64,000 bases of DNA from Halobacillus yeomjeoni (GCF_020171525.1 NZ_JAIVAI010000001.1:186001-250000), one strand, 5' to 3'. Counted from the first letter of the stretch, positions 39,349-50,784 are shown. The notes: generated from the letters alone by a model not told the origin. Numbers and translations are program-made.

Positions 39349-39681
39349 ATGAAGGGACAATCTTATTTGATACTCGCTCTTATATTTGCTTTGATTATTG
39401 CTATCTTTGCAGTCATCAATGTGGATCCTGTACAAGTGAACTTTCTTTTCGGCACAGGTGAAGCTCCTCTTATCCTGGTGATCCTTTTATCAGTTCTATT
39501 AGGTGGATTAGCAACAGCTTCTGTAGGAGCCGTGCGGTACTTCAAGTTGAAAAGAGAGAACCGAAAGCTTCATCAACAATTATCTGCAAAAGATCAAGAA
39601 CAAAAGGAATTTCAATCCGGATCGATTGAGGAAGATACACGAACGGATGACGCTGAAAATTCTGCATCTGAAAACGTATAA
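39349..39681 (+). CDS. LapA domain (DUF1049) membrane protein
   Basis: The 110 residues have two transmembrane helices (about 5-24 and 41-65) joined by the family motif NVDPVQVNFLFGTGEAPLIL in part, then a charged cytoplasmic tail with coiled-coil character. In Gram-negative bacteria LapA helps LPS assembly; in bacilli the relative YrvD has no known function, and LPS is absent. It starts after GAAAGGGGGAATG and precedes recJ, as yrvD does. Confidence 0.85.
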   Translation: MKGQSYLILALIFALIIAIFAVINVDPVQVNFLFGTGEAPLILVILLSVLLGGLATASVGAVRYFKLKRENRKLHQQLSAKDQEQKEFQSGSIEEDTRTDDAENSASENV

Positions 39682-39737
39682 GGAAGTTTGCCACCCCTGG
39701 ACCGCTCTTGTATAATAGATGGGTCAGGGGTGAACTT

Positions 39738-42062
39738 ATGTTACAAAGCAGTATGAAATGGAATTTTACATATACAGGAGAAGTGGAATCTGGAGGCAGC
39801 TCTGATGGTTTGACTTCATTGACGAAGAGATTATTGGAGAAAAGAAACATCCTCGATCCAGATGCCATCCGTCAATTTTTGAATCCTTCTACAGAAGATT
39901 TACACGATCCATTCCTCATGGATGGCATGAGGCGTTCCATTAACAGAGTGAAGGATGCGATTTCTAATGGTGAGTCGATACTCGTTTTTGGTGATTATGA
40001 TGCAGATGGAGTCAGCTCTACGACACTTATGATTGAAGCCTTAAGAGAAGCAGGAGCCGAATGTGACTTCTATATTCCTAATCGATTTACTGAAGGGTAC
40101 GGCCCGAACGAAGAAGCTTTTCGCTTTGCTTATGACACGGGCTATTCTGTCATCATTACAGTCGATACTGGAATCGCTGCAATTCATGAGGCTGACATAG
40201 CCAAAGAACTTGGTATAGATTTGATTATCACCGATCACCACGAGGTACAGGAAAAGCTTCCAGATGCTTATGGAATCATCCATCCTAAGACATCGAGCGA
40301 TTATCCTTTTCAGGAACTAGCTGGAGTTGGAGTGGCATTCAAATTTGCTCAAGCTCTCCTCGGATATTTTCCAAAACACCTCTTAGATTTGGTCGTAATC
40401 GGTACCATCGCCGATTTAGTTCCCCTTCAGGGAGAAAACCGAGTTTTGGCTTCGATTGGACTGCAAGCCATTACGAATTCCAAAAGACCTGGAATACTGG
40501 CCCTTCGTGAAGTGTGCGGTATTGAAGGAGAAATGAATGAAGAAACCATCGGATTCACCATCGGACCGAGAATCAATGCCGTCGGTCGTTTACAAGATGC
40601 GTCTCCAGCAGTGGATCTTCTCCTTTCGCCAGATGTGGAAGAAGCGAGAGAAATTGCTAAGTATATTAATCAGCTGAATCAGGAACGGCAAAAAATCGTA
40701 GCAGATATTGCGAAAGAAGCTGAGGAGATGCTTTTAGAACGCGATGATAAGGGTAATGTCATCGTCGTTGCTAAGGAAGGATGGAATCCTGGAGTTCTTG
40801 GTATCGTAGCATCCAAATTAGTACGTAAACATGACCGCCCGGCTATTGTACTTGGAATAGATACTGAAAAGGGGGAGGCCAAAGGTTCCGCCCGTAGTAT
40901 TGATGCATTTGACATGTTCACAAATTGTATGGAAGTAAGAAAACGATTCATTCATTTTGGAGGTCATGCTCAGGCGGCAGGGATGACGTTGGACCTTGAA
41001 CAAATCGACCTTTTAAGAAAAGACTTGAATGAAATTGCTGAAAGAAAATTATCAGAAGAAGATTACCAACAAGTGCTGGATATTGAAATGTCTGTCGCTA
41101 TAGAGGATATATCGCTTCAACAAATACAAGAAATCGATCAGTTGCGTCCATTCGGAATGGGAAACCCTAAGCCTCTGTTTCACCTGAAAAATACCCCGAA
41201 AGAAATCCGCCTGATCGGAAGCAAAAAGAATCATTTGAAAATGCAATTTCAAGAGAATTCTACCCGGGTAGATGGGATTGCTTTTGGCTTGGGAGATCTT
41301 TATCCACATATTTCTCCTGCAGATCAACTGGATATCGTTGGTGAATTGAGCATCAATGAATGGAATGGCAGAAAGAATTTACAAATCATGATACAGGATC
41401 TTTGTGTGAGTGAGTGGCAGCTTTTTGATCTTAGAGGTTCCAAGCATCTGGAGAAAAACCTGGTCATTCCTCAAGGGCAAGAGTATATAGCTGTCTCCTT
41501 CCAAGGCATGGAAGAATCCCCGCACGATGTACCGATCGTTGACTTTAAGGATATAGATGGTAAAAAAGAGGTCGATGGACTTCTATTATTGGATCTGCCA
41601 AAGAGCATTTCACAGTTGAAAGAAGTATTGAATAAGATCAATGTAAGCAAATTGTATGCATGTTATCGAATTGAAGACAGCACATTTTTAAAGACTTGGC
41701 CTTCAAGAGATCACTTCAAATGGTTCTACAGCATGCTGATGAAGCGCGGCAATTTTGACCTTCATAAAGAAGGTGATCTTCTTGCCCGCCGCAAAGGATG
41801 GGATCGATCAATGGTCGATTTCATTTCACAGGTGTTTTTTGAACTTGAATTTGTTAAAATGAAAGATGGACTTATCACCATCAATGCCCAATCTTCAAAA
41901 AAGGACTTGAAAGAATCCGTCCTTTATCAAGAAAGGGAACAGCAGCTATATATTGAACAAACGTTGTATTACTCGACATATAAAGAATTGAAGAATTGGA
42001 TCGATCCACTTATGGACAAGGAGTCAATGCACGTCAAGGAGGAAGTAGTTAATGGATTATAA
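39738..42062 (+). CDS. recJ: Single-stranded-DNA-specific exonuclease RecJ
   Basis: RecJ degrades single-stranded DNA 5' to 3' in recombination and mismatch repair. The 774 residues carry the DHH phosphoesterase motifs DYDADG (86-91) and DHH (166-168), the [10 protein letters not shown] segment and the DHHA1 region with [10 protein letters not shown]. The ATG after CAGGGGTG is preferred over the upstream frame to 39708. The last 11 bases overlap apt. Confidence 0.96.
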   Translation: MLQSSMKWNFTYTGEVESGGSSDGLTSLTKRLLEKRNILDPDAIRQFLNPSTEDLHDPFLMDGMRRSINRVKDAISNGESILVFGDYDADGVSSTTLMIEALREAGAECDFYIPNRFTEGYGPNEEAFRFAYDTGYSVIITVDTGIAAIHEADIAKELGIDLIITDHHEVQEKLPDAYGIIHPKTSSDYPFQELAGVGVAFKFAQALLGYFPKHLLDLVVIGTIADLVPLQGENRVLASIGLQAITNSKRPGILALREVCGIEGEMNEETIGFTIGPRINAVGRLQDASPAVDLLLSPDVEEAREIAKYINQLNQERQKIVADIAKEAEEMLLERDDKGNVIVVAKEGWNPGVLGIVASKLVRKHDRPAIVLGIDTEKGEAKGSARSIDAFDMFTNCMEVRKRFIHFGGHAQAAGMTLDLEQIDLLRKDLNEIAERKLSEEDYQQVLDIEMSVAIEDISLQQIQEIDQLRPFGMGNPKPLFHLKNTPKEIRLIGSKKNHLKMQFQENSTRVDGIAFGLGDLYPHISPADQLDIVGELSINEWNGRKNLQIMIQDLCVSEWQLFDLRGSKHLEKNLVIPQGQEYIAVSFQGMEESPHDVPIVDFKDIDGKKEVDGLLLLDLPKSISQLKEVLNKINVSKLYACYRIEDSTFLKTWPSRDHFKWFYSMLMKRGNFDLHKEGDLLARRKGWDRSMVDFISQVFFELEFVKMKDGLITINAQSSKKDLKESVLYQEREQQLYIEQTLYYSTYKELKNWIDPLMDKESMHVKEEVVNGL

Positions 42063-42564
42063 AGAACATATCGCCATTGTACAAGACTGGCCCAAGGAGG
42101 GTATCACTTTCAAGGATATCACTCCGTTAATGGATAACGGTCCTGCTTTTAAAGCGGCCGTTGATGAAATCGTTGAATACGCAAAAGAAAAAGAAGTCGA
42201 TATTATCGTCGGACCTGAAGCGCGCGGATTTATCGTAGGGTGTCCGGTTTCCTACGCTCTGGAAATCGGTTTTGCGCCTGTACGTAAAGAAGGAAAGCTT
42301 CCACGCGAAACAATAAAGGTTGATTACGGTTTGGAATACGGCAAAGACGTATTGACCCTCCACAAAGATGCCATCAAGCCAGGGCAGAGGGTGCTGATCG
42401 TAGATGACCTTCTTGCCACAGGAGGAACGATAGAGGCTACGATCGATTTAGTTGAACAGCTCGGAGGCGAAGTAGCAGGCTGTGCATTCCTGATCGAGTT
42501 AACCTATTTAGATGGTCGTAAGAAACTAGGCGACAACGACGTTTTGACATTAATGCAATATTAA
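42052..42564 (+). CDS. apt: Adenine phosphoribosyltransferase
   Basis: Apt salvages adenine to AMP using PRPP. The 170 residues have the PRPP-binding loop [13 protein letters not shown] (about 116-128) and the base-binding segment [11 protein letters not shown]. The ATG lies within the end of recJ behind AAGGAGGAAG, so the two are co-translated. A terminator and a new promoter for relA follow. Confidence 0.97.
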   Translation: MDYKEHIAIVQDWPKEGITFKDITPLMDNGPAFKAAVDEIVEYAKEKEVDIIVGPEARGFIVGCPVSYALEIGFAPVRKEGKLPRETIKVDYGLEYGKDVLTLHKDAIKPGQRVLIVDDLLATGGTIEATIDLVEQLGGEVAGCAFLIELTYLDGRKKLGDNDVLTLMQY

Positions 42565-42569
42565 ATGAA

Positions 42570-42602
42570 AAAGAGTGCCTCAAAGGAGGCGCTCTTTGTT
42601 TT
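42570..42602 (+). terminator. Rho-independent terminator after apt
   Basis: AAAGAGTGCCTC (42570-42581) pairs with GAGGCGCTCTTT (42586-42597, one G-T pair), then GTTTT. Confidence 0.88.
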
Positions 42603-42625
42603 ACAGGGATTAGGATAGGTGCTGC

Positions 42626-42654
42626 TTTACATTTTTTATACTTTTTTTGATAAT
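42626..42654 (+). promoter_or_regulatory. Sigma-A promoter of relA
   Basis: TTTACA (42626-42631) and GATAAT (42649-42654) are spaced by 17 bases, 51 bases before relA. Confidence 0.65.
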
Positions 42655-42705
42655 GTTAAGCAAACCGACATTTGAAAGAAAGTTAAAAGAAACTAGGGTG
42701 ATTGA

Positions 42706-44910
42706 ATGGCGAAAGATACAGTGTTAACTGCTGAAGAAGTCATAGAACAAGCGAGTAAATATTTGAGCGGTTCCGATCTCGAATTCATCCGTCGTGCTTA
42801 TCAGTTCGCTGAGAAAGCGCATAGTGAGCAATACCGTAAGTCCGGTGAACCCTACATCATTCATCCAATTCAAGTGGCAGGAATTCTGGTGAACTTGGAA
42901 ATGGATCCTGAAACGGTTGCCGGTGGTTTTCTCCATGATGTGGTAGAGGACACAGATATCACTCTAGAAGAGATTGAAGAAGCGTTTAATACAGAAGTTT
43001 CCATGCTTGTAGATGGAGTTACGAAATTAGGAAAAATCAAATACAAATCCAAGGAAGAACAGCAGGCAGAAAACCATAGAAAAATGTTTGTAGCTATGGC
43101 TAAGGATATCAGGGTCATATTGATCAAGCTTGCTGATCGCCTGCACAACATGCGTACGTTGAAGCACCTTCCCGCTGAGAAACAGCGGAGAATTTCCAAT
43201 GAAACGCTGGAAATCTTTGCACCGTTAGCTCACCGTTTAGGTATCTCTACAATCAAATGGGAACTAGAAGATACGGCACTCCGCTATTTGAATCCGCAGC
43301 AATATTACCGAATTGTGCATCTCATGAAGCAAAAGCGGAATGAACGTGAGCATTATATAGAAGAAGTCATAGATGAAATCCGGAGCCAGTTGAAAGATGT
43401 GAACATTGATGCGGATCTGCATGGCAGACCGAAACACCTTTACAGCATCTATAGAAAAATGGTCATTCAAAATAAACAATTCAATGAGATATATGATTTA
43501 TTGGCTGTTCGAATCACGGTCAATAGCATAAAAGACTGCTATGCTGTTCTAGGTATCATTCACACATGCTGGAAGCCGATGCCGGGCCGCTTTAAAGATT
43601 ATATTGCTATGCCGAAGCCTAACTTGTACCAATCATTGCACACAACGGTAATCGGTCCTAAAGGAGATCCTTTGGAGGTTCAAATCCGTACACACGAAAT
43701 GCATGAAATAGCAGAGTATGGGATTGCTGCGCATTGGGCTTATAAAGAGGGGAAACCAGTATCAACCGAACGGTCATTTGAGGAAAAGCTGACATGGTTC
43801 AGAGAAATTCTTGACTGGCAGAGTGAGACGCATGATGCAGAAGAATTCATGGAGTCGCTGAAAGTCGATTTGTTTTCTGATATGGTTTATGTCTTCACAC
43901 CAAAAGGAGACGTCATAGAGCTTCCATCAGGCTCTGTACCGATTGATTTCGCTTACCGCATTCATACGGAAGTTGGAAATCAGACAATCGGGGCTAAGGT
44001 GAATGGCAAAATGGAACCCCTGGATTATGAGTTGAAAACGGGGGACATCATTGAAGTGATGACTTCTAAGCATTCATACGGTCCTTCAAAAGATTGGATC
44101 AACCTTGCACAAACCTCTCAAGCTAAAAATAAAATTCGTCAATTCTTCAAGAAACAAAGAAAAGACGAGAATATCACCAAAGGGAAAGAATTGGTGGATA
44201 AGGAGATTCGCAACTTCAACATACAGCCTAAGGAAGTGTACACGAGTGATAACTTGAAGAGGGTGGCTGAGAAGTTCAATTTCACGAATGATGAAGATAT
44301 GTTTGCGGCAGTAGGATATCAGGGGATTACAGCAGCTCAAATCGCTACTAGACTGACGGAAAAAATAAGAAAACAGAAACAAAAAGAGCAGAATTTGGAG
44401 CAGACACTTGCTGATGTCAGCACTACAGAAATAAAGACCTCACCAAAACCGAGCAAAAAAGATTCTGGTGTAAGGGTTGAAGGGGTCGACAACTTGCTCG
44501 TCCGTTTGTCCAAGTGCTGCAACCCTGTCCCCGGCGATGATATTATTGGATATATAACGAAGGGGAGAGGAGTTTCTGTACACCGTACGGATTGCCTCAA
44601 CGTCCAGACGGAAGAAGCCCAAACCCGCTTATTACCAGTAGAGTGGGAAACTTCAGCTACTGATTCCAAGCAATATCATGTCGATCTCGAAATCTGGGGA
44701 TATGATCGTCGTGGTCTCTTGAACGAAGTCTTGCAGGCAGTAAACGAAACCAAAACAAACATTACAGCAGTATCAGGGAAATCAGACCGTAATAAAATGG
44801 CGACGATTCATATCACGATATTGATTCAGAATACAAGCCATCTGAGAAAAATAGTAGAACGGATCAAACAAATACAGGAAGTATATACCGTACGACGAGT
44901 AATGCAGTAA
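42706..44910 (+). CDS. relA: Bifunctional (p)ppGpp synthetase/hydrolase Rel
   Basis: Rel makes and degrades (p)ppGpp in response to uncharged tRNA at the ribosome. The 734 residues equal the B. subtilis length. The hydrolase HD pair is H77-D78 (FLHDVVEDT). The synthetase domain includes [12 protein letters not shown] and [20 protein letters not shown] in part, followed by TGS ([15 protein letters not shown]), a zinc-finger region with [11 protein letters not shown] and a C-terminal ACT domain. It is paired with dtd, as in bacilli generally. Confidence 0.97.
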   Translation: MAKDTVLTAEEVIEQASKYLSGSDLEFIRRAYQFAEKAHSEQYRKSGEPYIIHPIQVAGILVNLEMDPETVAGGFLHDVVEDTDITLEEIEEAFNTEVSMLVDGVTKLGKIKYKSKEEQQAENHRKMFVAMAKDIRVILIKLADRLHNMRTLKHLPAEKQRRISNETLEIFAPLAHRLGISTIKWELEDTALRYLNPQQYYRIVHLMKQKRNEREHYIEEVIDEIRSQLKDVNIDADLHGRPKHLYSIYRKMVIQNKQFNEIYDLLAVRITVNSIKDCYAVLGIIHTCWKPMPGRFKDYIAMPKPNLYQSLHTTVIGPKGDPLEVQIRTHEMHEIAEYGIAAHWAYKEGKPVSTERSFEEKLTWFREILDWQSETHDAEEFMESLKVDLFSDMVYVFTPKGDVIELPSGSVPIDFAYRIHTEVGNQTIGAKVNGKMEPLDYELKTGDIIEVMTSKHSYGPSKDWINLAQTSQAKNKIRQFFKKQRKDENITKGKELVDKEIRNFNIQPKEVYTSDNLKRVAEKFNFTNDEDMFAAVGYQGITAAQIATRLTEKIRKQKQKEQNLEQTLADVSTTEIKTSPKPSKKDSGVRVEGVDNLLVRLSKCCNPVPGDDIIGYITKGRGVSVHRTDCLNVQTEEAQTRLLPVEWETSATDSKQYHVDLEIWGYDRRGLLNEVLQAVNETKTNITAVSGKSDRNKMATIHITILIQNTSHLRKIVERIKQIQEVYTVRRVMQ

Positions 44911-44929
44911 CTTATAAAGGAGTTTTGTT

Positions 44930-45376
44930 ATGAAAGCAGTGGTACAAAGGGCTGTAGACGCCTCAGTGAAAGTCGATGCTGAAGAAGTAGGTTCAATCCA
45001 AGAGGGATTAGTCATTTTGCTGGGTGTCACTCATGAAGATACGAAAGAGGATGCCCGTTACCTGGCTAAGAAGATTCCATTTTTAAGAATCTTTGAAGAC
45101 GATGATGAAAAAATGAATCTGTCTCTTATCGATATAGGCGGCCGCATGCTTTCCATTTCACAATTCACACTTTATGGGGACTGTCGAAAAGGTCGTCGTC
45201 CTAACTTTATGGAAGCAGCGAAACCTGAACAAGCTGAAGAGTTATACGAAGCTTTCAATGACATGGTCAGAGAAGCAGGAGTGGAAGTTCAAACCGGTCA
45301 GTTTGGAGCTATGATGAACGTACAGCTTACCAACGCGGGCCCAGTAACTTTAGTTTTAGACAGTAAGGAACGGTAA
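44930..45376 (+). CDS. dtd: D-aminoacyl-tRNA deacylase
   Basis: Dtd hydrolyses D-amino acids and glycine mischarged onto tRNA. The 148 residues show the active-site motifs [17 protein letters not shown] and [11 protein letters not shown], the latter holding the Gly-cisPro-type gate (GP). It starts 19 bases after relA behind AAAGGAG and ends in a terminator. Confidence 0.96.
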   Translation: MKAVVQRAVDASVKVDAEEVGSIQEGLVILLGVTHEDTKEDARYLAKKIPFLRIFEDDDEKMNLSLIDIGGRMLSISQFTLYGDCRKGRRPNFMEAAKPEQAEELYEAFNDMVREAGVEVQTGQFGAMMNVQLTNAGPVTLVLDSKER

Positions 45377-45379
45377 GTG

Positions 45380-45411
45380 AAAAATCCACGAATTGATTCG
45401 TGGATTTTTTT
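45380..45411 (+). terminator. Rho-independent terminator after dtd
   Basis: AAAATCCACGAAT (45381-45393) pairs with ATTCGTGGATTTT (45396-45408) around TG, followed by further T. Confidence 0.92.
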
Positions 45412-45504
45412 AATGGCTCTGTTATTGCTTAGTGTTGTTATTTCACACGTGAGCTCATATCAGCTCTTTTTGTCTTAGAACTTGTGTGAGGCGGCCTTTT
45501 AGTT

Positions 45505-45601
45505 GCGTGGGGTAACATGAGCCTACTCAGGCTGCGCCTCCGGGGTCTCACGATGTACCTTCATCCCACAGGAGTCCCGCCATTCCCCGCGGAAAGCGAC
45601 C
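45505..45601. repeat. Bacillaceae-type dispersed intergenic repeat copy
   Basis: In the 373-base gap 45377-45749, this GC-rich stretch reads on the minus strand GTCGCTTTCCGCGGGG, then GGGACTCCTGTGGGA, then GTGAGACCCCGGAGGCG and ends near GAGTAGGCTCATG. I recognise this pattern from dispersed non-coding elements in Bacillaceae genomes. TGAGCC and GGTCTCA can form an imperfect internal stem. The 72-codon open frame across it (45517-45735) is unlikely to be a gene. Confidence 0.65.
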
Positions 45602-45662
45602 TTTTTTTCCCTGCCATCCCATTTCTGGTTATAAAACGGACTAAAACCGCAAATCGCGAACA

Positions 45663-45710
45663 CAAAAAGGTGGAGGAAGTCCTGTTGGATTTCCTCCACC
45701 TTTTATTTAC
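45663..45710. terminator. Terminator of the amidase gene
   Basis: An 18-base-pair inverted repeat (45665-45682 with 45687-45704, one G-T pair, TGTT loop) has A and T flanks. It suits the minus-strand amidase and could also stop plus-strand transcripts. Confidence 0.88.
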
Positions 45711-45749
45711 TAGCAAATGCATTCCTCTTAATTAAGTAATAGAAAGTCG

Positions 45750-47288
45750 TTATTTGTAGTAGTTGATTAAACCTTGAGCTATTCCATTCACAACTTGATT
45801 TTGATAGGTTTCTGTACGAATGGTTTGTTCTTCTTCCGCGTTGGAAACAAAACCGAGTTCCAAAAGAACGGAAGGGTTGCGGTTCTCTCTTAAAACGTGG
45901 AAGTTTCCAAAATGCACGCCCCGGTCACGGAATCCTGTAGAGGAGACCATGCCATCTTGGATGGATGCTGCCAAGCTCTTATCCCTTGAATGATAATAAT
46001 AACTATTCAATCCGCTTGCAATAACGTGCCAAGGTGCACTGTTGTAATGAATACTGATAAAAGCATCTATGGATGCTGTTTTAGAATAATAAGTTCTAAG
46101 CGCCAGTGAAAAGTAGGTATCTTTATCACGTGTCATCAGGACTTCGGCACCTTTACTTTCCAACATTTGCTTCAGCTTCTGAGCGGTTTTTAATGTTAAC
46201 GTCTTTTCGTACGTTCCTGCTCGTCCGACTGCTCCAGGGTCGCGACCTCCATGACCTGCATCAATCATGATCGTTTTTCCCTTTAAGTTTCCTTTTATAG
46301 AAGAAGACGGCTGATTCGTTTTCTTCGTATGTTCGGTTACAATCCATCCAGCGACGAAAGCTTCCCCACCGTTGAAGCTGATCTTATACCAACGTCCTTG
46401 TTTTTCAATGACTTGAAAATCCTGCCCCTTGCCTGCTCTTCCGACAATTTCATAGCCGGTAGAAGGCCCTTTACGGATGTTCGTTCCATTGTACTGCAAA
46501 GTGACAAAAGAAGTTTTAGTACTGGTTTCTGAAGGGACCGTATCATTTTCAACCTTGTTTACAAGCCATCCAGCTACCCATCCGGTTTTGCCGTTTTTGA
46601 GGGTGATGTGGATCCATTTGTTTTTTTCGTCTATGTAGTCATAAACTTCACCCTTTTTAATTTGAGTAAGGATATCGCCTTGTATTGAACCCTTCGATCG
46701 GACATTTAAAATCGTCGTCCCTACTTTTACTTTACCTTTGACGCTTGAGGGTTCAGGAGAAGGAGCTGGTTTTGATTCAGTTTCATCCTTTTTATCTTTC
46801 GAAACAGGTGTTGTTTCCTGCTTTGTTTCTACAAGATAACCGCTATGTACCCAGCCTTCGACTTGGTTATGTTCAATCCGGACCCATTTCCCTTTGCGTT
46901 TCTGTACTTCGACTGTATCGTTTTTCATGAGGTATCCTTTGATCGATCCGTGTAAGCCGGCATCAGATCGGATTCTTAAGTAATCCACTTTTGATGAAAA
47001 GTTTTTAACTTGTATGACAGGCTCTTTTTTTACGGTCGTCAACCATTTAGCTACCCAGGCATCCTGCCCTTTCCAATTGATTTTCAGCCAATTGTTCTTT
47101 TCTTCGATAATTGTATAAGATTGCTTTGAATGGACTTGACCGATGCGTTCATAATTGATTCCTGGTCCGGTCCGGACATTCAAGTAATCAACTTTAATGA
47201 TCGCTTCATCTGCTTGTACTGATGAAGTATGTCCACATAAAAGTGTAAGAAATAGTATGATGAAAAAGAAAAGGCTTTTTATTCTCAT
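45750..47288 (-). CDS. N-acetylmuramoyl-L-alanine amidase with four SH3b domains (YrvJ-like)
   Basis: This is a secreted cell-wall hydrolase that cuts the bond between MurNAc and L-Ala. The 512 residues start with a Sec signal (about 1-26), followed by four bacterial SH3 domains (about 28-84, 98-153, 184-243, 258-316) for wall binding, with a Lys/Pro/Ser linker after the second. The Amidase_3 catalytic domain (about 337-512) has zinc ligands H346, E361 and H414 and catalytic E477 (LLELGF). The ribosome site AAAGGAGGTGG is strong. B. subtilis yrvJ occupies the same place and has the same layout. Confidence 0.93.
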   Translation of the reverse strand: MRIKSLFFFIILFLTLLCGHTSSVQADEAIIKVDYLNVRTGPGINYERIGQVHSKQSYTIIEEKNNWLKINWKGQDAWVAKWLTTVKKEPVIQVKNFSSKVDYLRIRSDAGLHGSIKGYLMKNDTVEVQKRKGKWVRIEHNQVEGWVHSGYLVETKQETTPVSKDKKDETESKPAPSPEPSSVKGKVKVGTTILNVRSKGSIQGDILTQIKKGEVYDYIDEKNKWIHITLKNGKTGWVAGWLVNKVENDTVPSETSTKTSFVTLQYNGTNIRKGPSTGYEIVGRAGKGQDFQVIEKQGRWYKISFNGGEAFVAGWIVTEHTKKTNQPSSSIKGNLKGKTIMIDAGHGGRDPGAVGRAGTYEKTLTLKTAQKLKQMLESKGAEVLMTRDKDTYFSLALRTYYSKTASIDAFISIHYNSAPWHVIASGLNSYYYHSRDKSLAASIQDGMVSSTGFRDRGVHFGNFHVLRENRNPSVLLELGFVSNAEEEQTIRTETYQNQVVNGIAQGLINYYK

Positions 47289-47391
47289 TTGTCCACCTCC
47301 TTTACATTGCTAAGTTTCACTATTCGACAAAAAGGGAATATGTTCCTTCCTAGGGGAAAAAAGATTTTAAAAATATTTTTCCATCAATAAC

Positions 47392-47421
47392 TTGACAGGT
47401 GAAATGGTGAAGCTATATTAT
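47392..47421 (+). promoter_or_regulatory. Sigma-A promoter of the hisS-aspS leader
   Basis: A perfect TTGACA (47392-47397) is followed by TATATT after 16 bases or TATTAT (47416-47421) after 18. Confidence 0.75.
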
Positions 47422-47427
47422 AGAAGT

Positions 47428-47692
47428 CAATTCTATATGAACGATAAAACCGATGAGGAAAAAAAGTAACTGGAACCCAAATGGACAGAGAAGAAGCGGC
47501 ACAAGGCTGAAACCACTTCTACATGATGGACCGGTGAAAGACATTTCTTAGGTTCTACACCGAAACGAAGTAGGTGGAGACGTATACAGGCGTTAACTGT
47601 TTTGAGTGGAAGCCTATAGGCTTCAATCAGGGTGGCAACGCGGGTAATCCCCGTCCCTTTTTCTGTAATGGAAAAAGGGACGGGGATTTTTT
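47428..47692 (+). promoter_or_regulatory. T-box leader of hisS-aspS, specifier position reads GAC (Asp)
   Basis: The leader has the T-box sequence AGGGTGGCAACGCGGG (47629-47644) and a terminator with an 18-base-pair stem (47646-47663 with 47671-47688) and T-run. In stem I, AGGAAA (47456-47461) pairs with TTTCTT (47544-47549), the AGTA motif is at 47465-47468, and ACTGG (47469-47473) pairs with CCGGT (47531-47535). The specifier loop between them reads GAAA-GAC-A, so the codon is GAC (47540-47542). The alaS leader at 61953 has the same layout with GCT. A CAT histidine codon overlaps at 47542-47544. Confidence 0.93.
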
Positions 47693-47732
47693 ATGGAAAG
47701 ATATGTATGTTAAGTCTGAAGGAGGAAAATAG

Positions 47733-49013
47733 ATGAGTATTAACGCTCCACGCGGCACACAGGATTTACTTCCCGGCACAACTGAAAAATGGCAATTTGT
47801 CGAGCAGCAATTGACAGATTTGTGTCGTCGTTACCATTATAAAGAAATTCGCACACCGATTTTTGAACACACTGAGTTGTTTCAAAGAGGTGTTGGAGAC
47901 AGCACGGATATCGTACAAAAAGAAATGTACACCTTTGAGGACCGAGGGGGCCGGAGTATTACGCTCCGTCCGGAGGGGACTGCATCTGTAGTCCGTTCTT
48001 ATGTCCAGAACAAAGTGTACGGATTACCTAATCAACCGACAAAATATTTTTATATTGGACCAATGTTCAGATATGAGCGTCCTCAACAGGGGCGTCAGAG
48101 ACAGTTTGTACAATTTGGTATCGAGGCTTTGGGTAGTGATGACCCAGCTGTTGATGCAGAGGTTCTGGCACTGGCTATGAGTTCTTACCAAGAACTTGGC
48201 TTGAAGTCACTGAAATTGGTATTAAACAGTCTGGGTGACCTAGAGAGCAGAGAGGCTCATAGAGAAGCGTTAGTCAAACACTTCGATCCACATCGTGAAG
48301 AGCTTTGTGAGGATTGCCAAGTCCGCCTGGATCAAAACCCTTTACGAGTGTTGGATTGTAAAAAAGACAGAGAGCATCCAGCGATGGAAACAGCTCCATC
48401 GATTCTGGAATACTTGAATGATTATTCCAAAGACTATTTCGAAAAGGTCAAAGAATATTTGGATGTCATGGGAATCGAATATGAAATCGATCCAAACCTT
48501 GTCCGTGGCCTCGATTATTATAACCACACGGCTTTTGAAATCATGAGTGAAGCAGAAGGTTTCGGAGCCATTACAACATTGAGTGGTGGTGGACGTTACA
48601 CAGGATTGGTTCAAGAAGTCGGGGGACCTGAAACATCTGGTATCGGTTTTGCGATGAGCATCGAGCGTTTATTAATGGCGTTAGAAGCTGAAGGTGTAGA
48701 CCTGCCGGTTGATGAAAAACTGGATTGTTATATAGTCGCTCTTGGTGACGAGGCTGAAAAAGCAGCTGTCAGGCTGACTTATCAACTGAGAAAAGCAGGA
48801 GTCCAAGTAGATAAAGATTATCTCGGGAAAAAGATGAAAGCCCAATTCAAAGCGGCCGATCGTCTAGGGGCAAAATACGTATTGGTATTGGGAGAACAAG
48901 AGTTGGAAAATAACGTGATCAACGTTAAAGACATGGACAGTGGAGAACAACAAGAAATTCAACTTGAAGATGTCATTCAACATATGAGCAGCATACTGAC
49001 AGGGGGAAAATAA
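47733..49013 (+). CDS. hisS: Histidyl-tRNA synthetase
   Basis: This class II synthetase charges tRNA-His. The 426 residues have RGTQDLLP at the N terminus, the motif 2 region [13 protein letters not shown], the histidine-A loop [15 protein letters not shown] and motif 3 [10 protein letters not shown], with an anticodon-binding domain after about 325. It begins behind GAAGGAGGAAA and is followed after one base by aspS, so both are under the T-box leader upstream. Confidence 0.98.
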   Translation: MSINAPRGTQDLLPGTTEKWQFVEQQLTDLCRRYHYKEIRTPIFEHTELFQRGVGDSTDIVQKEMYTFEDRGGRSITLRPEGTASVVRSYVQNKVYGLPNQPTKYFYIGPMFRYERPQQGRQRQFVQFGIEALGSDDPAVDAEVLALAMSSYQELGLKSLKLVLNSLGDLESREAHREALVKHFDPHREELCEDCQVRLDQNPLRVLDCKKDREHPAMETAPSILEYLNDYSKDYFEKVKEYLDVMGIEYEIDPNLVRGLDYYNHTAFEIMSEAEGFGAITTLSGGGRYTGLVQEVGGPETSGIGFAMSIERLLMALEAEGVDLPVDEKLDCYIVALGDEAEKAAVRLTYQLRKAGVQVDKDYLGKKMKAQFKAADRLGAKYVLVLGEQELENNVINVKDMDSGEQQEIQLEDVIQHMSSILTGGK

Positions 49014-49014
49014 G

Positions 49015-50784
49015 ATGGAACGGATTAAATGTGGATCTTTACGAAAAGAACACTTGGAACAGGATGTAACATTGAAAGGCTGGGTGCAGAAGCGCCGTGA
49101 CCTCGGTGGATTGATCTTCATCGATTTGAGAGACCGCTCTGGAATAGTTCAAGTCGTTTTCAATCCTGAAATCTCTGAAGAAGCACTGAAAACAGCAGAA
49201 AATGTAAGAAGCGAATATGTTCTTGAGATTCAAGGACAGGTGGTTAAACGGGATGCTCAAACAGTGAACAATAACTTGGGTACTGGTGAAATCGAAGTCG
49301 TTGCTAATGGAGTTACGATTTTGAATAAAGCGAAGACACCACCATTCATGATTGAAGAACAGTCTGAAGTCGGGGAGGATCTGCGCTTAAAATACCGTTA
49401 TTTGGACTTGAGAAGAAAAGAGATGCAGGAAACCTTCAAATTGCGTCACCAAACGACTCAAGTCATCCGCAACTTCTTAAATGAAGAAGAGTACATGGAG
49501 ATGGAGACGCCGATGTTGACGAAAAGCACCCCGGAAGGTGCACGTGACTACCTGGTACCAAGCCGTGTACACGACGGTGAGTTTTATGCTCTGCCTCAGT
49601 CTCCCCAACTATTCAAACAGTTGCTTATGATGTCCGGTTTTGAAAAATATTATCAAATCGCACGTTGTTTCCGTGATGAGGACCTGCGGGCAGATCGTCA
49701 GCCCGAATTCACTCAAGTGGATATTGAAACATCGTTCATGTCCAAAGAAGACATCATGGCGATGACAGAGCGCATGATGGCACGTGTCATGAAAGAAGTG
49801 AAAGGAATCGAAGTTACTACTCCTTTCCCGCGTATGCCATATGAAGAAGCAATGGAGCGTTACGGTTCCGATAAGCCGGACACTCGTTTCGGGCTTGAAC
49901 TCGTAAACTTGTCTGAGGAAGTCAAGGACTCTGGTTTCAAGGTATTTGCGGGTGCAGTTGCATCAGGTGGACAAGTCAGCGCAATTAATGTAGAAGGCGG
50001 AGCTGAGAAGTTTTCACGCAAAGACATTGATAAACTGACTGAAGATGTGAAAGTGTATGGAGCTAAAGGTTTGGCTTGGTTGAAAGTGAATGACGGTACA
50101 GTGAACGGTCCGATCGCCAAATTCTTCTCTGAAGAAGAAGCTGAATCCTTGAAACAAAAATTATCTGCAGAAGATGGAGATCTGCTGCTTTTCGTAGCTG
50201 ACAAGACTTCTGTCGTGCATGATAGTCTTGGGGCCCTTCGCTTGAAATTGGGTCGCCAGCTTGGATTGATTGACGAATCCAAATTCAATTTCCTATGGGT
50301 GACGGACTGGCCGTTGTTTGAATACGACGAAGAAGAAGGTCGATACTTTGCAGCCCACCATCCGTTTACAATGCCTGTTGAAGAAGACCTTGAGAACTTA
50401 CAGTCCAACCCAGCTGATGTTCATGCAGAAGCTTATGACATCGTTCTGAACGGTTACGAATTAGGAGGCGGATCCCTCCGTATCTATCAAAAAGAAATGC
50501 AGGATCAAATGTTTGAAGTGCTAGGATTTACGAAAGAAGAAGCACAGGAACAATTCGGCTTCTTGTTGGAAGCCCTTGAATATGGTGCTCCACCACACGG
50601 AGGAATCGCTCTTGGTTTCGACAGGTTCATCATGCTTCTTGCCGGCCGTACAAACTTAAGGGACACTATTTTATTCCCTAAAACGGCATCAGCTTCCGAC
50701 TTGATGACCAATGCTCCAAACAAGGTAAGCGAAAGTCAATTAGAAGAATTGCATTTACAGTTGAATACCAAAAAAGAAGACTAA
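49015..50784 (+). CDS. aspS: Aspartyl-tRNA synthetase
   Basis: The 589 residues match the bacterial-type enzyme with an N-terminal OB anticodon domain (about 1-110; [20 protein letters not shown] in part), the class II core with [18 protein letters not shown], the bacterial GAD insertion (about 300-400) and motif 3 [13 protein letters not shown] near the end. Whether it charges only tRNA-Asp or also tRNA-Asn depends on a gatCAB/asnS context not visible here. It is translated from AAGATG one base after hisS. Confidence 0.98.
   Translation: MERIKCGSLRKEHLEQDVTLKGWVQKRRDLGGLIFIDLRDRSGIVQVVFNPEISEEALKTAENVRSEYVLEIQGQVVKRDAQTVNNNLGTGEIEVVANGVTILNKAKTPPFMIEEQSEVGEDLRLKYRYLDLRRKEMQETFKLRHQTTQVIRNFLNEEEYMEMETPMLTKSTPEGARDYLVPSRVHDGEFYALPQSPQLFKQLLMMSGFEKYYQIARCFRDEDLRADRQPEFTQVDIETSFMSKEDIMAMTERMMARVMKEVKGIEVTTPFPRMPYEEAMERYGSDKPDTRFGLELVNLSEEVKDSGFKVFAGAVASGGQVSAINVEGGAEKFSRKDIDKLTEDVKVYGAKGLAWLKVNDGTVNGPIAKFFSEEEAESLKQKLSAEDGDLLLFVADKTSVVHDSLGALRLKLGRQLGLIDESKFNFLWVTDWPLFEYDEEEGRYFAAHHPFTMPVEEDLENLQSNPADVHAEAYDIVLNGYELGGGSLRIYQKEMQDQMFEVLGFTKEEAQEQFGFLLEALEYGAPPHGGIALGFDRFIMLLAGRTNLRDTILFPKTASASDLMTNAPNKVSESQLEELHLQLNTKKED

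Noticed and set aside
45517-45735. 72-codon plus-strand frame in the dtd-amidase gap
   Set aside because: It spans the dispersed repeat and the amidase terminator; Arg/Pro-rich frames over this repeat are not real proteins.
47558-47560. CAC triplet as the histidine specifier of the hisS leader
   Set aside because: It lies below the lower stem I helix, outside the specifier loop defined by the pairing and by comparison with the alaS leader.
49860-50408. Long open frame (182 codons) on the minus strand opposite aspS
   Set aside because: It is entirely inside a conserved gene, has Ser/Pro-rich low-complexity composition typical of antisense shadows, and shows no ribosome site.
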